A stretch of DNA of 64,000 nt from Tricholoma matsutake (Eukaryota; Basidiomycota; Agaricomycetes; Agaricales; Tricholomataceae), in NCBI GenBank assembly GCA_026075535.2, contig AP026540.1:12462001-12526000 (forward strand), written 5' to 3'. Both the position numbers and the translations under genes were made by a program. Positions within the stretch are counted from its first letter, which is position 1, and the number at the start of each line of letters is the position of its first letter. The notes beneath the pieces were generated by a model that made no database searches, was not told the origin of the DNA, and was given only the letters and a program-made list of their open reading frames with translations. Positions 21,527-32,311 of this stretch are shown here, piece by piece.

Positions 21527-23273
21527 TAGTGTTTCAAGGTCCAGTCACTTTAACTGGAAAAAGACTGTAACTAGACTGGACTGTAACCAATTGTAACTGG
21601 ACTATTGGTCCAGTTACATCCAGTTATTTTCTGGTCACAGTTACAGTTATGCCTAGTGTTGTGATGTCTCAGCTTGGCCTGAAAGCTGCAGCTAAGGCTT
21701 GGCTTTGAGGGGCTCAGGCTTTCAAAAATCCAAGCCTGAGCCATAAAGACAGCTTCAGGCTGGCTTAGGTCAGCCTTGGCCCAAGCCACAGCTCATTGGG
21801 GTACACAAGGGCATTGTGATAGTGGACACTGCTGGTGGTGGTGGGCATGGGGGTTTGTAGCCAGGGATGCAGGTGCAATGGTGAGTTTTGATGTATGTGT
21901 GGTGGTCATTATGCTGGTAATCATCATTGTGTGGCTAAAAGTCAATAATGGAATGAATCATTAGTGGAAAAATGAACACAATCCAAAATTGGAATATATA
22001 AATGGCTCATAAATGGCTATTTTTGCATCTGAACATTTGCAGCCATGCACTTTGGCTGTTGGAACTCCACAGTTGGGCTGAGGGCACCATTTATGAGAGG
22101 TACAAGTATGGGAGGCAGTGTTGTGGGTGGTTGTGGTTGTGGTTGTGTTGCAGATGTCATGGTATGCTGTTATGTCTGTTTGAGGAAAAAATGTAATAAT
22201 CTTAATTTTAAAGCTATAGTAACATCAATATCATCAGTAGTAGAAGTTAACAAAGGTTCAGAAGATATGACCTACCTAAACTATGCATTCTCAAATCTCG
22301 ATCATGAAAATGAGATGTGTTGATGCGTCAATCACACGATAAAGTTGTTGACATAGACAAATTTACAAACAAGAGTAAATACAATTGTTGGTGAAATCCA
22401 TTTTGAGCAGAAGTCCAAGTTCGATGTGTCATTACAAAAGCTGCAGCTAAGGCCACAGCTTATGGCTTTCTTGACTCAAAGCCTGAGCCATGGGCCCTGT
22501 GAAACCATCACTATGGCCCATGCAGGCTTGGCTTTTTAGGGCTCAGCCTCAGCCAGCTTATGGCTTTGAGCCAAGCTGTGCACATCACTAGTTATGCCTG
22601 ATGTGTATAAACATTGTAACCAACAAAAAACTGGTTATAACCAGTCTAAAACTAGACCACAGTCTTAGATACATGGATAGGGAGTATAGTGTAACAATTT
22701 TGGTTAATTTAGGTCCCTGGTTCATCCAAATAGGTCCAGAACTGAGTGATATATGACAAAAACAATTTCTACAGTCATAATCCAGTAGTATCACCTTGTC
22801 CTATTAGCAACACAAGAATACCTACTCAGAATATCAAGTAACCTGGTTGATTCTGATATGAAATTACTCATTCCAATGGGCTAAGAAGGTTTCATGTTAC
22901 TCCATACCATGAATGTCAAGGTACTTTAACATAATAGCCATGCTGAGTTGGCACTCACATCAATCATGTTTTTGAAATAACTTGATGGCAACTTGGTATA
23001 TTTACACCAACTCTTTTGTGCCTTATATGTGCCATGAATATGCATAATTTGGACTCAAAATACCAGAAGAATAGTGGTTGCAACTGATCTCAACCTGTTA
23101 ATAACTGGTTCAATTTTTAACCAGTTGTAAGCAGTTGTTTAATTGCACAATAACTGGTTATGGACAGTCCAGTTATGGTCCTTCCTTATTGGGAACATCA
23201 TGTAACCGGTCCCAGTCTTGGTTACATGCCAAATAAGGCAAAAAGCTGGACCAGACCAGACCTTAAAACACTA
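21527..23273. mobile_element. hAT-type non-autonomous element, copy B (carries nested copy C)
   Basis: Left end TAGTGTTTCAAGGTCCAG; right end is the complement of TAGTGTTTTAAGGTCTGG. A perfect 8-bp duplication TTAGGTAG flanks it (21519-21526 and 23274-23281). Subterminal regions carry many GTAACTGG/CCAGTTAC words. Removing nested copy C and one of its duplications leaves about 802 bp, close to copy D (838 bp). No transposase ORF is present. Confidence 0.87.
21654..22590. mobile_element. hAT-type element, copy C, nested inside copy B
   Basis: It starts TAGTGTTGTGATGTCTCAGC and ends as the complement of TAGTGATGTGCACAGCTTGG, flanked by a perfect 8-bp duplication GTTATGCC (21646-21653 and 22591-22598). 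Subterminal blocks share GCTGCAGCTAAGGC and AAGCCTGAGCCAT words in both halves. The end sequence differs from copy B, so it represents a second TAGTG subfamily. Nesting shows that copy B was in place first. No ORF resembles a transposase. Confidence 0.85.
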
Positions 23274-23281
23274 TTAGGTAG

Positions 23282-25730
23282 CAACTTTGGCAGATTAAGT
23301 ATTTAACACCTGATAATTTACTGTATATTGAGCTCAATTTATAGTTCAATTTATGGACCCATGATGCCAACCAGCCCAATTTACAGTCTGTTGATGAGCT
23401 GATGCTCAGCTAAAAGCCAAATCTAGATATTCTGAGTTCTCAGTGTTGAGGATGAGGTTTATCCCTTGACTTGGAGATGCATGGGAATATGTTCACACGA
23501 ATGTTGTGGTGTTTGCTGATGCTGATTTATGTGAGTCATCAATGTTTGCATATGCTTGCTTTTCTTGGGCTTTCACTGCAATGTTGCAGCATTTCACATT
23601 GCAGCAATTGCTGCTTTCACACCATGCAGAATAATCTTAATGCAACATTGCAGCAAATGCTGAGTGCTTTGATGTTGCAGCAATTGCTGCTCACTGCATC
23701 TAATGTTATTTAGTAACATAGTAACATGATAACATTCAGTCCTTTCTAATAGTATATATATCAAAAGACATGCCTACATTCATAAACCAAGCCTGAGAGA
23801 TGTGGTAGGCTATTGAAGCGGTGCTCGTCAGGTTGCTGATGGTTGTCATAGGTGCATACTTTGATGTGGGTAGGAAATAGCCTCTCACCATCCTTAGATC
23901 CTGTTATTTGGATTACATGTGCTGGTGACTGCATGCATTACACTCTCAGAGGAGTTATCTATTTCAAAGACAACCATTTCACAGAATGCATCATAACAAG
24001 CACTGGCATGGTCTGGTTCCACAGCAGGATGTTCACAGGACAATCACTATTATATGAATCACAGGAATTGGCTCAATTACTACTGATCATGCTGTAATGG
24101 CATTGTATATGCTTTACCCTCTCCACTCCTGAGAAACTCAGGTATGCTGTGCAGAGCAGTGGCCCTCACACCACAAGTAGCTATGCACTTGATCTGCTCA
24201 TCGTCAGCTCAAGAATGCAGTTGAGGACTGGAGAACACACATGCATGCTACAGCATTGCTTCCAATGCAATTTTTCTATATGTAAATTTCAGCATCCAGA
24301 AAGCCCCTTGATTTTTTGTGAAGAGAAAAGGTGAAAAGGACTGGAGCTATAGCTACAAGTTACAACCCTTACTGAGTACCTTGAAAATCACCTCATGTGT
24401 ACCTGCATGGTACCAACACCATAATATCTCTTTTCCAAATCTATTCATTGTTAAAAGTTGACTAGAACAGTAGGAGGGGAGATGTCCTGAAAACTCTTTG
24501 CTAAATAACTGGCCAAATAAGCATGGAATGTCTAGCAAAAGGCCCAAGTGCCTTGTTCCACATACCAGAGACTCAGGCTCCAGAGTGTCTGGCCCTTGAG
24601 TGTATGTGCTGAGGGCAATGCATGCATGTTGGGGGCCACTTATGACCACATGGTGGAGCGGCAGAGTTTTAAATGTGCCAAATTTACCAGTTTAGGCCAT
24701 GCTTGGCCCTTAAATTGAAGTGATTACAGCCAAACTCATATCGATAGACCCCTCTTGAAAAAATACACACAGGGGCATTTGATGAGTGGTGTACTATTTG
24801 GGCCTATTTTCTAGTGCTGAGTCTAGAACTTGGCTGTATTATACCAGGCTGTATTATACTGGTATCATACATATCATACATCTGAGGTCCCAGAACCTCA
24901 GTATAATTGGTATTAAAGACCTAAAAACTGCCAAAAATTTGGAATAAAATAGGCAAGCTGTCTACTGGTATCATAGCACTCTATTGGTGTCACTAACACA
25001 GAAATTGAGTTGCCAACATTGGAACAGCTTTGTTTTGCTCTGATGGTTTTGATAGGTTTTGATTTTCCTGTCTTGGAGCCTTCTCCAAGCCTTCTTTGTC
25101 AAGACATTGCATCAAAGTTACAGCAATGATCAATAAAGATTACTATTTTGCTCTCAAGGACACTGCTAGACAATTCCTGCAAGACCCAGGCTTCTCCCAT
25201 GTGCAAGTCAAAGATGTCATGTTGAACATGTTCAGTTTTCAATGAGATAGAGACAACATGATGAAATGGTTGCAATATTGGACTGCTCTTACAGTGTATG
25301 AGGAGCAGTTGAGGGATGGTGATACTAGTTGGGCTCCAGAGGTGCATTAAAGTATATGTATTTCCCTTTGGTGACATGCTAATGATTAATGTAGTTACTG
25401 CTTCTCAACCCTTCAACTGACTTGAGTCAGATGGATGTCGATGCGCTGAGTCAAGAAACAGTGTCCACTGGCAGTCAACTTCAGCTCTCAATGCAAATCC
25501 TTCAATCTGCGGCAGCCAATTGTGAAGCAGAGTGACAGGAACGACAGAAAAACTCAAATGATATGACCTGGTAGTCTTAATAGTGTTTTGTACCAATTAT
25601 ACATATATACATATAATACACAAAAAATTTAATACCTATGGTACTTACAATACGCCAGCACCATTCTAGTCTCTGGTAGCTGACCTTAAAATATCAGATG
25701 ATGAGTTGATCTGATATAAGGTCTGCCCCA
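23282..25730. other. Long stretch without recognised genes; local palindromes
   Basis: ORFs here are short and lack motifs. The perfect 14-bp palindrome GCAGCAATTGCTGC occurs at 23601-23614 and again at 23677-23690, with a degenerate copy between. GTATTATAC/CTGGTATCAT words recur around 24.84-24.98 kb. It is probably old decayed repeat sequence. Confidence 0.4.
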
Positions 25731-25736
25731 ACTTAA

Positions 25737-26077
25737 GAGTGGCGTAGTGAGGGGGTCCCATCGGTTGTTATCGGCTGAAAGTTACCATTGCAACTACCCA
25801 CGTGATGTCGGATAGATAAAATTGATGTAATCTCAGAGCATTGAGTAGTCAATGAATACAGTGAAAGCTGGTATAGTATGGACAAGATATCAACTGGAGA
25901 TGCTACCTGATCCATAGAACATGAAAAACCAGCACTCAAAAGAGTTTCTGGCTTCTCACATCTGCCTCATGTGATACTTTCGGACTTATGATGTATGACA
26001 AAGCATCTTCTTTAGGCTATGTTTGGTGCCACTTGGTGTCCGATTACTACAGAACTGACCCCCTCACTATGCCACTC
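25737..26077. mobile_element. MITE bounded by TTAA
   Basis: Inverted ends GAGTGGCGTAGTGAGGGGG and the complement of GAGTGGCATAGTGAGGGGG match at 20 of 21 positions. They are bordered by TTAA on both sides (25733-25736 and 26078-26081). Length is 341 bp and there is no ORF. TTAA duplications are the mark of piggyBac elements, but the end sequence is not a textbook piggyBac end, so the superfamily is open. Confidence 0.7.
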
Positions 26078-26081
26078 TTAA

Positions 26082-26512
26082 CAAGAGGTTTCAGATTGGT
26101 CGATCATGGACATTGGATCTCGTAGCACACGTGGCACACGGAGCTTACTGAGGCATGGCAGATCAATGTGGCTGAAACAGCAACTCAGCTTTGTCAGTGC
26201 TCAAGATGACAAAAGTCATAATCTTTCAGTCATTCTGTAGTGTCCAATAGTACTCCTAATAGATTATAATAGTAGTATGAGCATCCCTGAATCAGGCATG
26301 TCAATGGAAGACATCATTTATGTGAGGGGGAATGAGTGGAATGGGAACTCTTTGGTGTAATAATGGGAATGGTGGGGGTACTATATTGTAGGTTGGAATC
26401 CTTCGCAGGTTCTCTGGGGAGAATCGCTGTGGGTATCATGTACTGTTAGAAGTGTGTTCATGCAACGGTTGTCATATACTTCACTCACAATGATAGATTG
26501 GCAGAAGAGCTA
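26082..26512. other. No gene recognised
   Basis: This segment lies between the TTAA MITE and the zinc-finger stub. It has no motif-bearing ORF, terminal repeat or tandem array. Confidence 0.35.
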
Positions 26513-26752
26513 TTACACACCAGCAAATTCCAATCTACACTTCTTACTCTTCTGATGTTGATCAAGGGAGTTCAGTGAGTGCCGATCACACTTGTGGGCG
26601 ATGTATTCGCCACATCGCATACAGAGGACTTGATGAGTGCTGTCGGAGAAGTTGCCTTTTTCGAGGGGGAGATTATTATTGTTGAAAGTAGTAGAAATAT
26701 AGACAGAGGAAGAAGAAGGTTGCTGCGATACACTATGTACAGAATCAACCTG
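26513..26752 (-). CDS. Zinc-finger stub beside a copia LTR
   Basis: The minus-strand frame ends VLCMRCGEYIAHKC... ...LDQHQKSKKC, a CxxC...H...C finger like the one at 6016-6327. The open frame runs back into the LTR at 26809, so its true start is unclear. An ATG within the frame was not settled, and splicing is possible. Both finger stubs lie directly next to LTRs of the same copia family, in LTR-outward orientation. It may be an orphan N-terminus of a transposase. Function unknown. Confidence 0.4.
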   Translation of the reverse strand, partial: QVDSVHSVSQQPSSSSVYISTTFNNNNLPLEKGNFSDSTHQVLCMRCGEYIAHKCDRHSLNSLDQHQKSKKCRLEFAGV

Positions 26753-26808
26753 CCATGATGAGAAAGAGATAAGAACAAAGACTAAGATGCGTCGCAGATA
26801 ACGACGCG

Positions 26809-27157
26809 TGTTGAGAATGACACCGTGAGCGCATGTGAACACTGTATTGCCAAATACGGATCTTGGCATGTTAATTGATGCGTGTCCTATATTTAGTGCA
26901 TCCCTTTGATGCGCATGTTTGTATCCATGTCATGGATACCTTTATACCATTCTTCTTTATCTAACCTGATCATATATATATACCAGATCACCTCAGTCAT
27001 TTATACAGAGACTGAGGTGAGTAACGACTTATTATTTAGTAGTGATTGATTACTTACTGTACTTATAGTTCACTCTTGTTGTACTAGGTACAGTACTAAT
27101 ATAGTCACTTATACAGAGACTGAGTTCACTCTTGTTGTACTAGGTTGATTTTCTACA
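26809..27157 (+). repeat. Solo copia LTR
   Basis: It is 349 bp, TGTTGAGAATG...TTCTACA, flanked by ACGCG (26804-26808) and ACGTG (27158-27162), a 5-bp duplication with one transition. It has E1 at 26994-27016, the intron-like segment GTGAGT...TTATAG at 27017-27068 (52 nt) and E2 at 27069-27088. A joined repeat of E1 (27102-27124, two C/T differences) and E2 (27125-27144, identical) follows. Confidence 0.9.
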
Positions 27158-28583
27158 ACGTGAGGTTGTTGACGCGAGGTGGTGATGGTTGGACTCAAAG
27201 TCAGACTGATCAGTGATCTCAGCCTGATGCCATCCTGCCTTGCCATTTCCCAATTTGGGTGACACCCCCCCCCCCTGTAGCATGAGACCAACGTCCACAA
27301 TCACCAGATCTGATTCCTCTTGACTCTTAAGTTGACAGAGACTAGCACCATTCTGCACTGACGTACCAAATGTGATTCAGACCCAGCACTACTATTTTCG
27401 ATTGTTTTTCGACGTCCGACAGACTTTTAACTTTTATCGTATGCAATTTCCTTAAAAGCCTCGGCAATCAAGAAGTTGGGATTCAGCTACATGTGTATTT
27501 TTTCAGAAGGGCCTTTTTTTTTTTTTTCTTTCCAAGTTTATTCTCCGATTGTGGCGTACCATATGTACAGAGATATATACTAGTATTTTCTCTATTCGTG
27601 ACGGACCCCCAGGCATCCCCAATGTACCCACGACCCAGATAGAACACCTCTGTATATGTAAATGTGTAATCATCATCTTGGGCTTCCTTTACTTGGCTTA
27701 TAGCTTTCCCACCTGTGTTATTCCCATTCCCACCTTCTTGGCGTGACCCTTGTTCTCCTCTTACTAGACTGGTCGACAAGTTGGATAGTCGGCGTGCATT
27801 CTTTTATTGCTTCAAAGGGTAGTATGTTGACACGGAGCGGGGTAGCAGTGTGAACACGTGGTGGGTTTCGGTGTACGGTTCCTGACTAGGTGGCGAGTTT
27901 TTGTATTACCGGTCTCCGGGGACCGGCCAGAATACCGCAGGAAAGGGGTGCGACTATTATAACCTGAGGGTCCCCTTTCGGCGACAAGCCCATCTTACCT
28001 ATTGTGTAAGGTGTAAGGTCGTTGGCACCTGTAACCCTTCTGCATACCAGCTTCTTGACAGTTCGTGCCCAGGCATGTGCTCCCTGATGCTCATTTCATA
28101 TTGATGGGATCGAATAGGCTGCCGGAGCGAGTGTGGAGCCCTCACTGGCAGTATACTGTCCGCGAGTGTCACTTGTAACTTTGTAAGTTAGTTACCGGCT
28201 TCTCACTTAGGATGAAATGGTTCGGCTTCAACTTCAATCCTCGGCTGTTGGTTACAAATTACGGTCACTCCAAGTTCATTGTTGACATTAAGTATATAAG
28301 TTCTAATTTTTCTCTTTTTGACAGCTGTGATTTTAAATCGTTATTTCCTAGCGGAGGCCTGGATGCCTTTGGGTCGCCTTGTTCGAGTGGTCAATGCACT
28401 GGTGTGCCTCGAGTTGCCTAATGGATTCCCCCCGTCTGGACATACATCATCTCAGGTCGTGTTTCCAAAACTTAGTATGCTATAGCCTCTTCCAGATCCG
28501 ATCAATATCTTCAAAAGCTATCAAGTACATAGGTAGCAACATGTAGCTAGTTGATGTACATGCTGTGAAAGTTAGTTTCCGGA
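27158..28583. other. Intergenic, no gene recognised
   Basis: A C-homopolymer lies near 27268 and a T-homopolymer near 27518. Several short ORFs on both strands lack motifs. The lower repeat content after 27.5 kb suggests single-copy host sequence. Confidence 0.35.
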
Positions 28584-28887
28584 ATGGTTGATCGTCTCTT
28601 GATCGTAGGCGTGGACGAACAAATGATGGAGGCACTATTGTCGTTCACAAGTGACAGCAAACCGCCTCGAGGTAAGTAACTATGCGACGGGTGAGTTTCC
28701 GAGAGGATCTGGCAGATGGATAAACTTGCTTAGTTTCGTAATTTCATTCATGTGGCTTAAAGTATTGAGACTGAACAACAAAGTCGCCGCTGCGAAACTC
28801 ATGGTCCTTTGTCACTGCTGTACTAAATATGTCGCAGACAACAGCTCCTCGCATCAAGGAGCGCTTAAGGAAGCACAATGTGCATAA
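28584..28887 (+). CDS. Small two-exon gene candidate, unknown
   Basis: Exon 1 (28584-28671) starts MVDRLLIVGVDEQMMEALL and ends at a strong donor GTAAGT. Exon 2 (28763-28887) follows CTTAAAG and continues VLRLNNKVAAAK...CHCCTKY to a stop. The join keeps the frame and predicts about 70 aa. There is no known domain; a CxCC cluster is the only notable feature. It could be a fragment of a longer gene or chance. Confidence 0.3.
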
Positions 28888-29215
28888 ACATCAATCACCT
28901 CATTGCCTCCAAATGAACAACATATACGACTGCGGGTACTGACGATTATGCATATAGATCAGTGGCGAGGTAGAAAAACTTAAACTCTCTGACCATATAA
29001 TATTAGCCGAGACGTTTTGTTACCCATCTTCTGAGTGATCGCTTCCTGTCATGATGAAGATTATGATAGCAACTGTACGTCTAGTCCTCGGCTGTGCTAC
29101 ATGCCTCATGTCGAAGTGCATGAGTTTTTAATATTCCATACAAGTACTTCCTAGGCGTAAGTATTAAATGACGGCGAGATGTATAAAGGATCTTCACTGC
29201 ATTGAGCGCATCTCA
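28888..29215. other. Intergenic, 3' side of the DMT transporter
   Basis: No coding or repeat signal was recognised between the small plus-strand candidate gene and the stop codon of the minus-strand transporter. Confidence 0.4.
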
Positions 29216-31078
29216 TCAACTTGGAGCCCCTGCCTCTAAGTTGTCACTCCCTACGAGCTTTTCGTTCGACTGTGTTTGTTTTTTCCTTAGCTGGGTTGCA
29301 AGGGTCAGCATCATGTAGCAAAAGGCCTGTCCAGATGAAAAATCTTCAACACATACCGCAACAGATAGTGTGGATGTAATGATTATGAGGGATCCAATCA
29401 ACGAGAGCGTTGAAGGCAACGTATGGAAGAAAATTAACTGCAATATCATAGCGAACATCATCTATTGGAATAATCCATATTAGCCGCACGTCGGGTCAAA
29501 CATCGGATGAACAGTGACATATACCTGAGAGTAGATACCCAACGCTCCTCTGCCGGCAGCTTCAGATGCAAATCCGACCGTTAGAAGTATCTATTGATCA
29601 CCATTAAAATGTATGAAAACTACTATGGCAGAAAATAACATACCTGTGCACTGAGCCCTGCTATTATAATACTCAACATCAACGCACTCCATTCCCACTT
29701 GATGGGAATCACCACCGGTTCGGCAGTTATAAGCATCCTATAACATTGTGAACGTCAGCTTAATTTATGATCCATGATTGATTTGATGAGAAAGCTCACA
29801 TGATTGACCCGGCAATCACACCTTGGGTGCAGTTGGAAACCATAGTGTGCAACGGGTGGGCTCGATGGCCGGCGGCACGAAGAGCAGTATCTGAGAACAG
29901 AGATTAGATTATTGACATTAAAATAAACATTATGGGATGACTTACATGCACAGACTGTTCCCACCACACCAACCAGAGCCCCACTGAACCAAATGTCCAC
30001 CCAATGAGCTACACGCGGATGAAAAAGGACGAAAGATGTACCCAACAGCCATTAGCCGCTCAGCCGCTGTCCCCTTTCCCCCGTCCATCAACAAAAGCTG
30101 CCTGTTCACGAGGTCATTCCCAGCCCCGGTCACCAAATCTCCAAACAGAAAAGGTGGGCGAGCGATTAACACCACGCCCAGAAGACCAAAAGCTGCATAA
30201 AAACAAGCGTTAGAAGAGTGGAGAAGACAAAATGATCGAGCTGTTACTTGCCACTCGCAAACACCTCCATTTTGGTGAATTTCTCTCCTAGAAACCACGA
30301 GGCGGCGAGCCCCGTGCCGAGCGGCACTAAGAATGTCAGCACCGCCGCGTCCGATAACGATAGATAGTTCAAGGAAAAGTACATCCCCCACATTCCGACG
30401 AAGCTGCACAATGTTTAGGGTATCCCTACGTTCTCATCGACACCATGAATGGCAGGTTAACATACCCTGAGATTCCACGGAACGCGAGTAGCAGTCGGAC
30501 GCCTTTAGGCCCGAGCAATAGACCGGGTATTCCGCGCCAGTACCTGCGTGTTTGGTAAGAACGAAGTATGAAGAGAGTCAAGAGACACCGACATACATGT
30601 ATATCAAACAACATGGCAAGGTCAATCCCTGCCAACCACTCAACAGTCAAATTCCTGATCAACTTTAGATGACTCCCCAACTACTTACCATTCTCATAAC
30701 AATGATCTGTGAGTTACAAATTCAAATCAAATCAGCACTCCACCGTCTGTAACCGAAAAGTAGGACACATACCTCAACTGTCCCAATTCGGGGATCGATC
30801 TCGTGCAGTTTCTTAACCAACAAATTTATGACCGCGAGGAAAAACTGAGCAGCGATGATATACAAAAGCCCGACATTGCTTGTCGCTTTCTGTGTGGCTA
30901 CACGCAAGAGGGGGATCCGTTCCCCCAAGCTTGTTTGCCCCACGTCAGAGTGAACAGGGGACTCGACTACAGGCTCAGCAGGTACTTCGCTCGAGGCATT
31001 ACTTGGATATATGATGTTTGAATGACGAAGACCTGGATAGAAGTTAATTGGAACGTGAGAGTTGTGGAGGGAATCCAT
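29216..31078 (-). CDS. EamA/DMT-family membrane transporter, 11 exons
   Basis: Exon 1 (31078-30773) encodes a soluble N-terminus, then the first membrane helix (LLYIIAAQFFLAVINLLVKK). Splicing gives LPCCLIYMYWRGIPGLLLG, GVRLLLAFRGISG, SDAAVLTFLVPLGTGLAASW, FGLLGVVLIARPPFLFG, GTVCAYTALRAAGHRAHPL, ILLTVGFASEAAGRGALG and FFHTLPSTLSLIGSLIIITS, ending KLVGSDNLEAGAPS at 29216. The RGxxGF and VxLxARPPF motifs and about ten helices are those of drug/metabolite transporters (SLC35G-like). Substrate unknown. One intron appears to use a GC donor (GCAAGT) after FAS. The other introns are GT-AG and short. Confidence 0.85.
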
Positions 31079-32311
31079 GCAGCTGCAACAATTTCGTAGT
31101 AGCTGTTAGTGACCAAGTCCAGAGAGCGGGTGATAGCATTCTTATGGTTTCAACATAGTGGATCGATCGATTGAATGACAGCCGGCGGGGTCCGAAGCTC
31201 AATGACATTCGTAATGGTAACTAGACCGCTTTGAACGCGTCGCTTTGGTTCGCAACACGTGCTTATTCCTTCGGCTGAACGTCGCACATAGAATCTGACT
31301 CTATGCACTACTGAAAAATTTGTTTTGAATCCTAGGTTTGTGGTTAATATTATCGACAAATTATTGATGAGGAATTGTACACGAGATCGAGACATACCAT
31401 ACTTATATGACAGGAGGATCGAGAACGCGGAAAAAGAAAAATCCGACATCATGAGGGAAATGGAATCGTAGCAAAAGAAAATGCTGGCGATTTCAAGATC
31501 CGTACTACGGTGTATCTCAGCCGCCGAAGCGAGGCATTTCAAACTCCGAAGACCTCGACACGCTAGCGACGATGGAGATTGTTCGATTAGTTTAAAGATT
31601 GTTTACGCAAGTCCGAATGGGAAAGGTTCAATACGACAACACTACTTAGTACCCAACTCCCTTTTAACCCATACCCTTCCATGGACACTTCAGGCTATGG
31701 GTTATGAGGGAGTATGGGGTTTGAGGAAATAACAAGGGGGCTCTGGGATGGACTAACTAACTTACATAATCAGGAATATGTCTAAATATAATAATATGAC
31801 ATCATACTTTCCCTGCGTCCTCGCCAACCATGCACAACCAAATTTTGCGGCTCTTGCTCAAGTACTACACATTGGAGGTGATGCTAGACACATAATGTGT
31901 CAGAATGTGAATCAACACACATGGGACACAATGTACTAACCCAGTGAGTCAGAAGTCTTGCAGCTGGCTTGCTTGCATTTGAGGACCCCACTCAACAAAC
32001 TGTTGAGGACTAATCCACATAGACACCCATTCAGTGTGTTGGCTAGTTGTTGTGGAACCCTTTTTTTGCTTTGACCACCCTGATTCCTTGGGAATTTCAG
32101 AACCAATTTTGGTTGCCAATATGTGATTTCCTTCAATCGATAACATCGTACTCACTCTCAAACTCATGTTTGCAGTGTTTACTCTTCTGTCCTTTTCACT
32201 GCCATTTTCAATTGTTTTATTGTTCTGCTCATTGGACATAGTAAGTAAGTCTTGTTATGTCAAAATTAATCATACAACTCATGCTGTCATTGATGGATTG
32301 TCCTCCTTTCT
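31079..32311. other. Upstream region between transporter (-) and PD-(D/E)XK-like gene (+)
   Basis: ORFs at 31542-31150 (-) and 31481-31732 (+) overlap each other and have no motif. The region should hold two divergent promoters and possibly a first exon of the plus-strand gene, near the candidate donor/acceptor pair at about 32254/32314. Confidence 0.35.

Noticed and set aside
23601..23690. Repeated palindrome GCAGCAATTGCTGC as possible operator
   Set aside because: No gene nearby. It more likely reflects local duplication within decayed repeat DNA.
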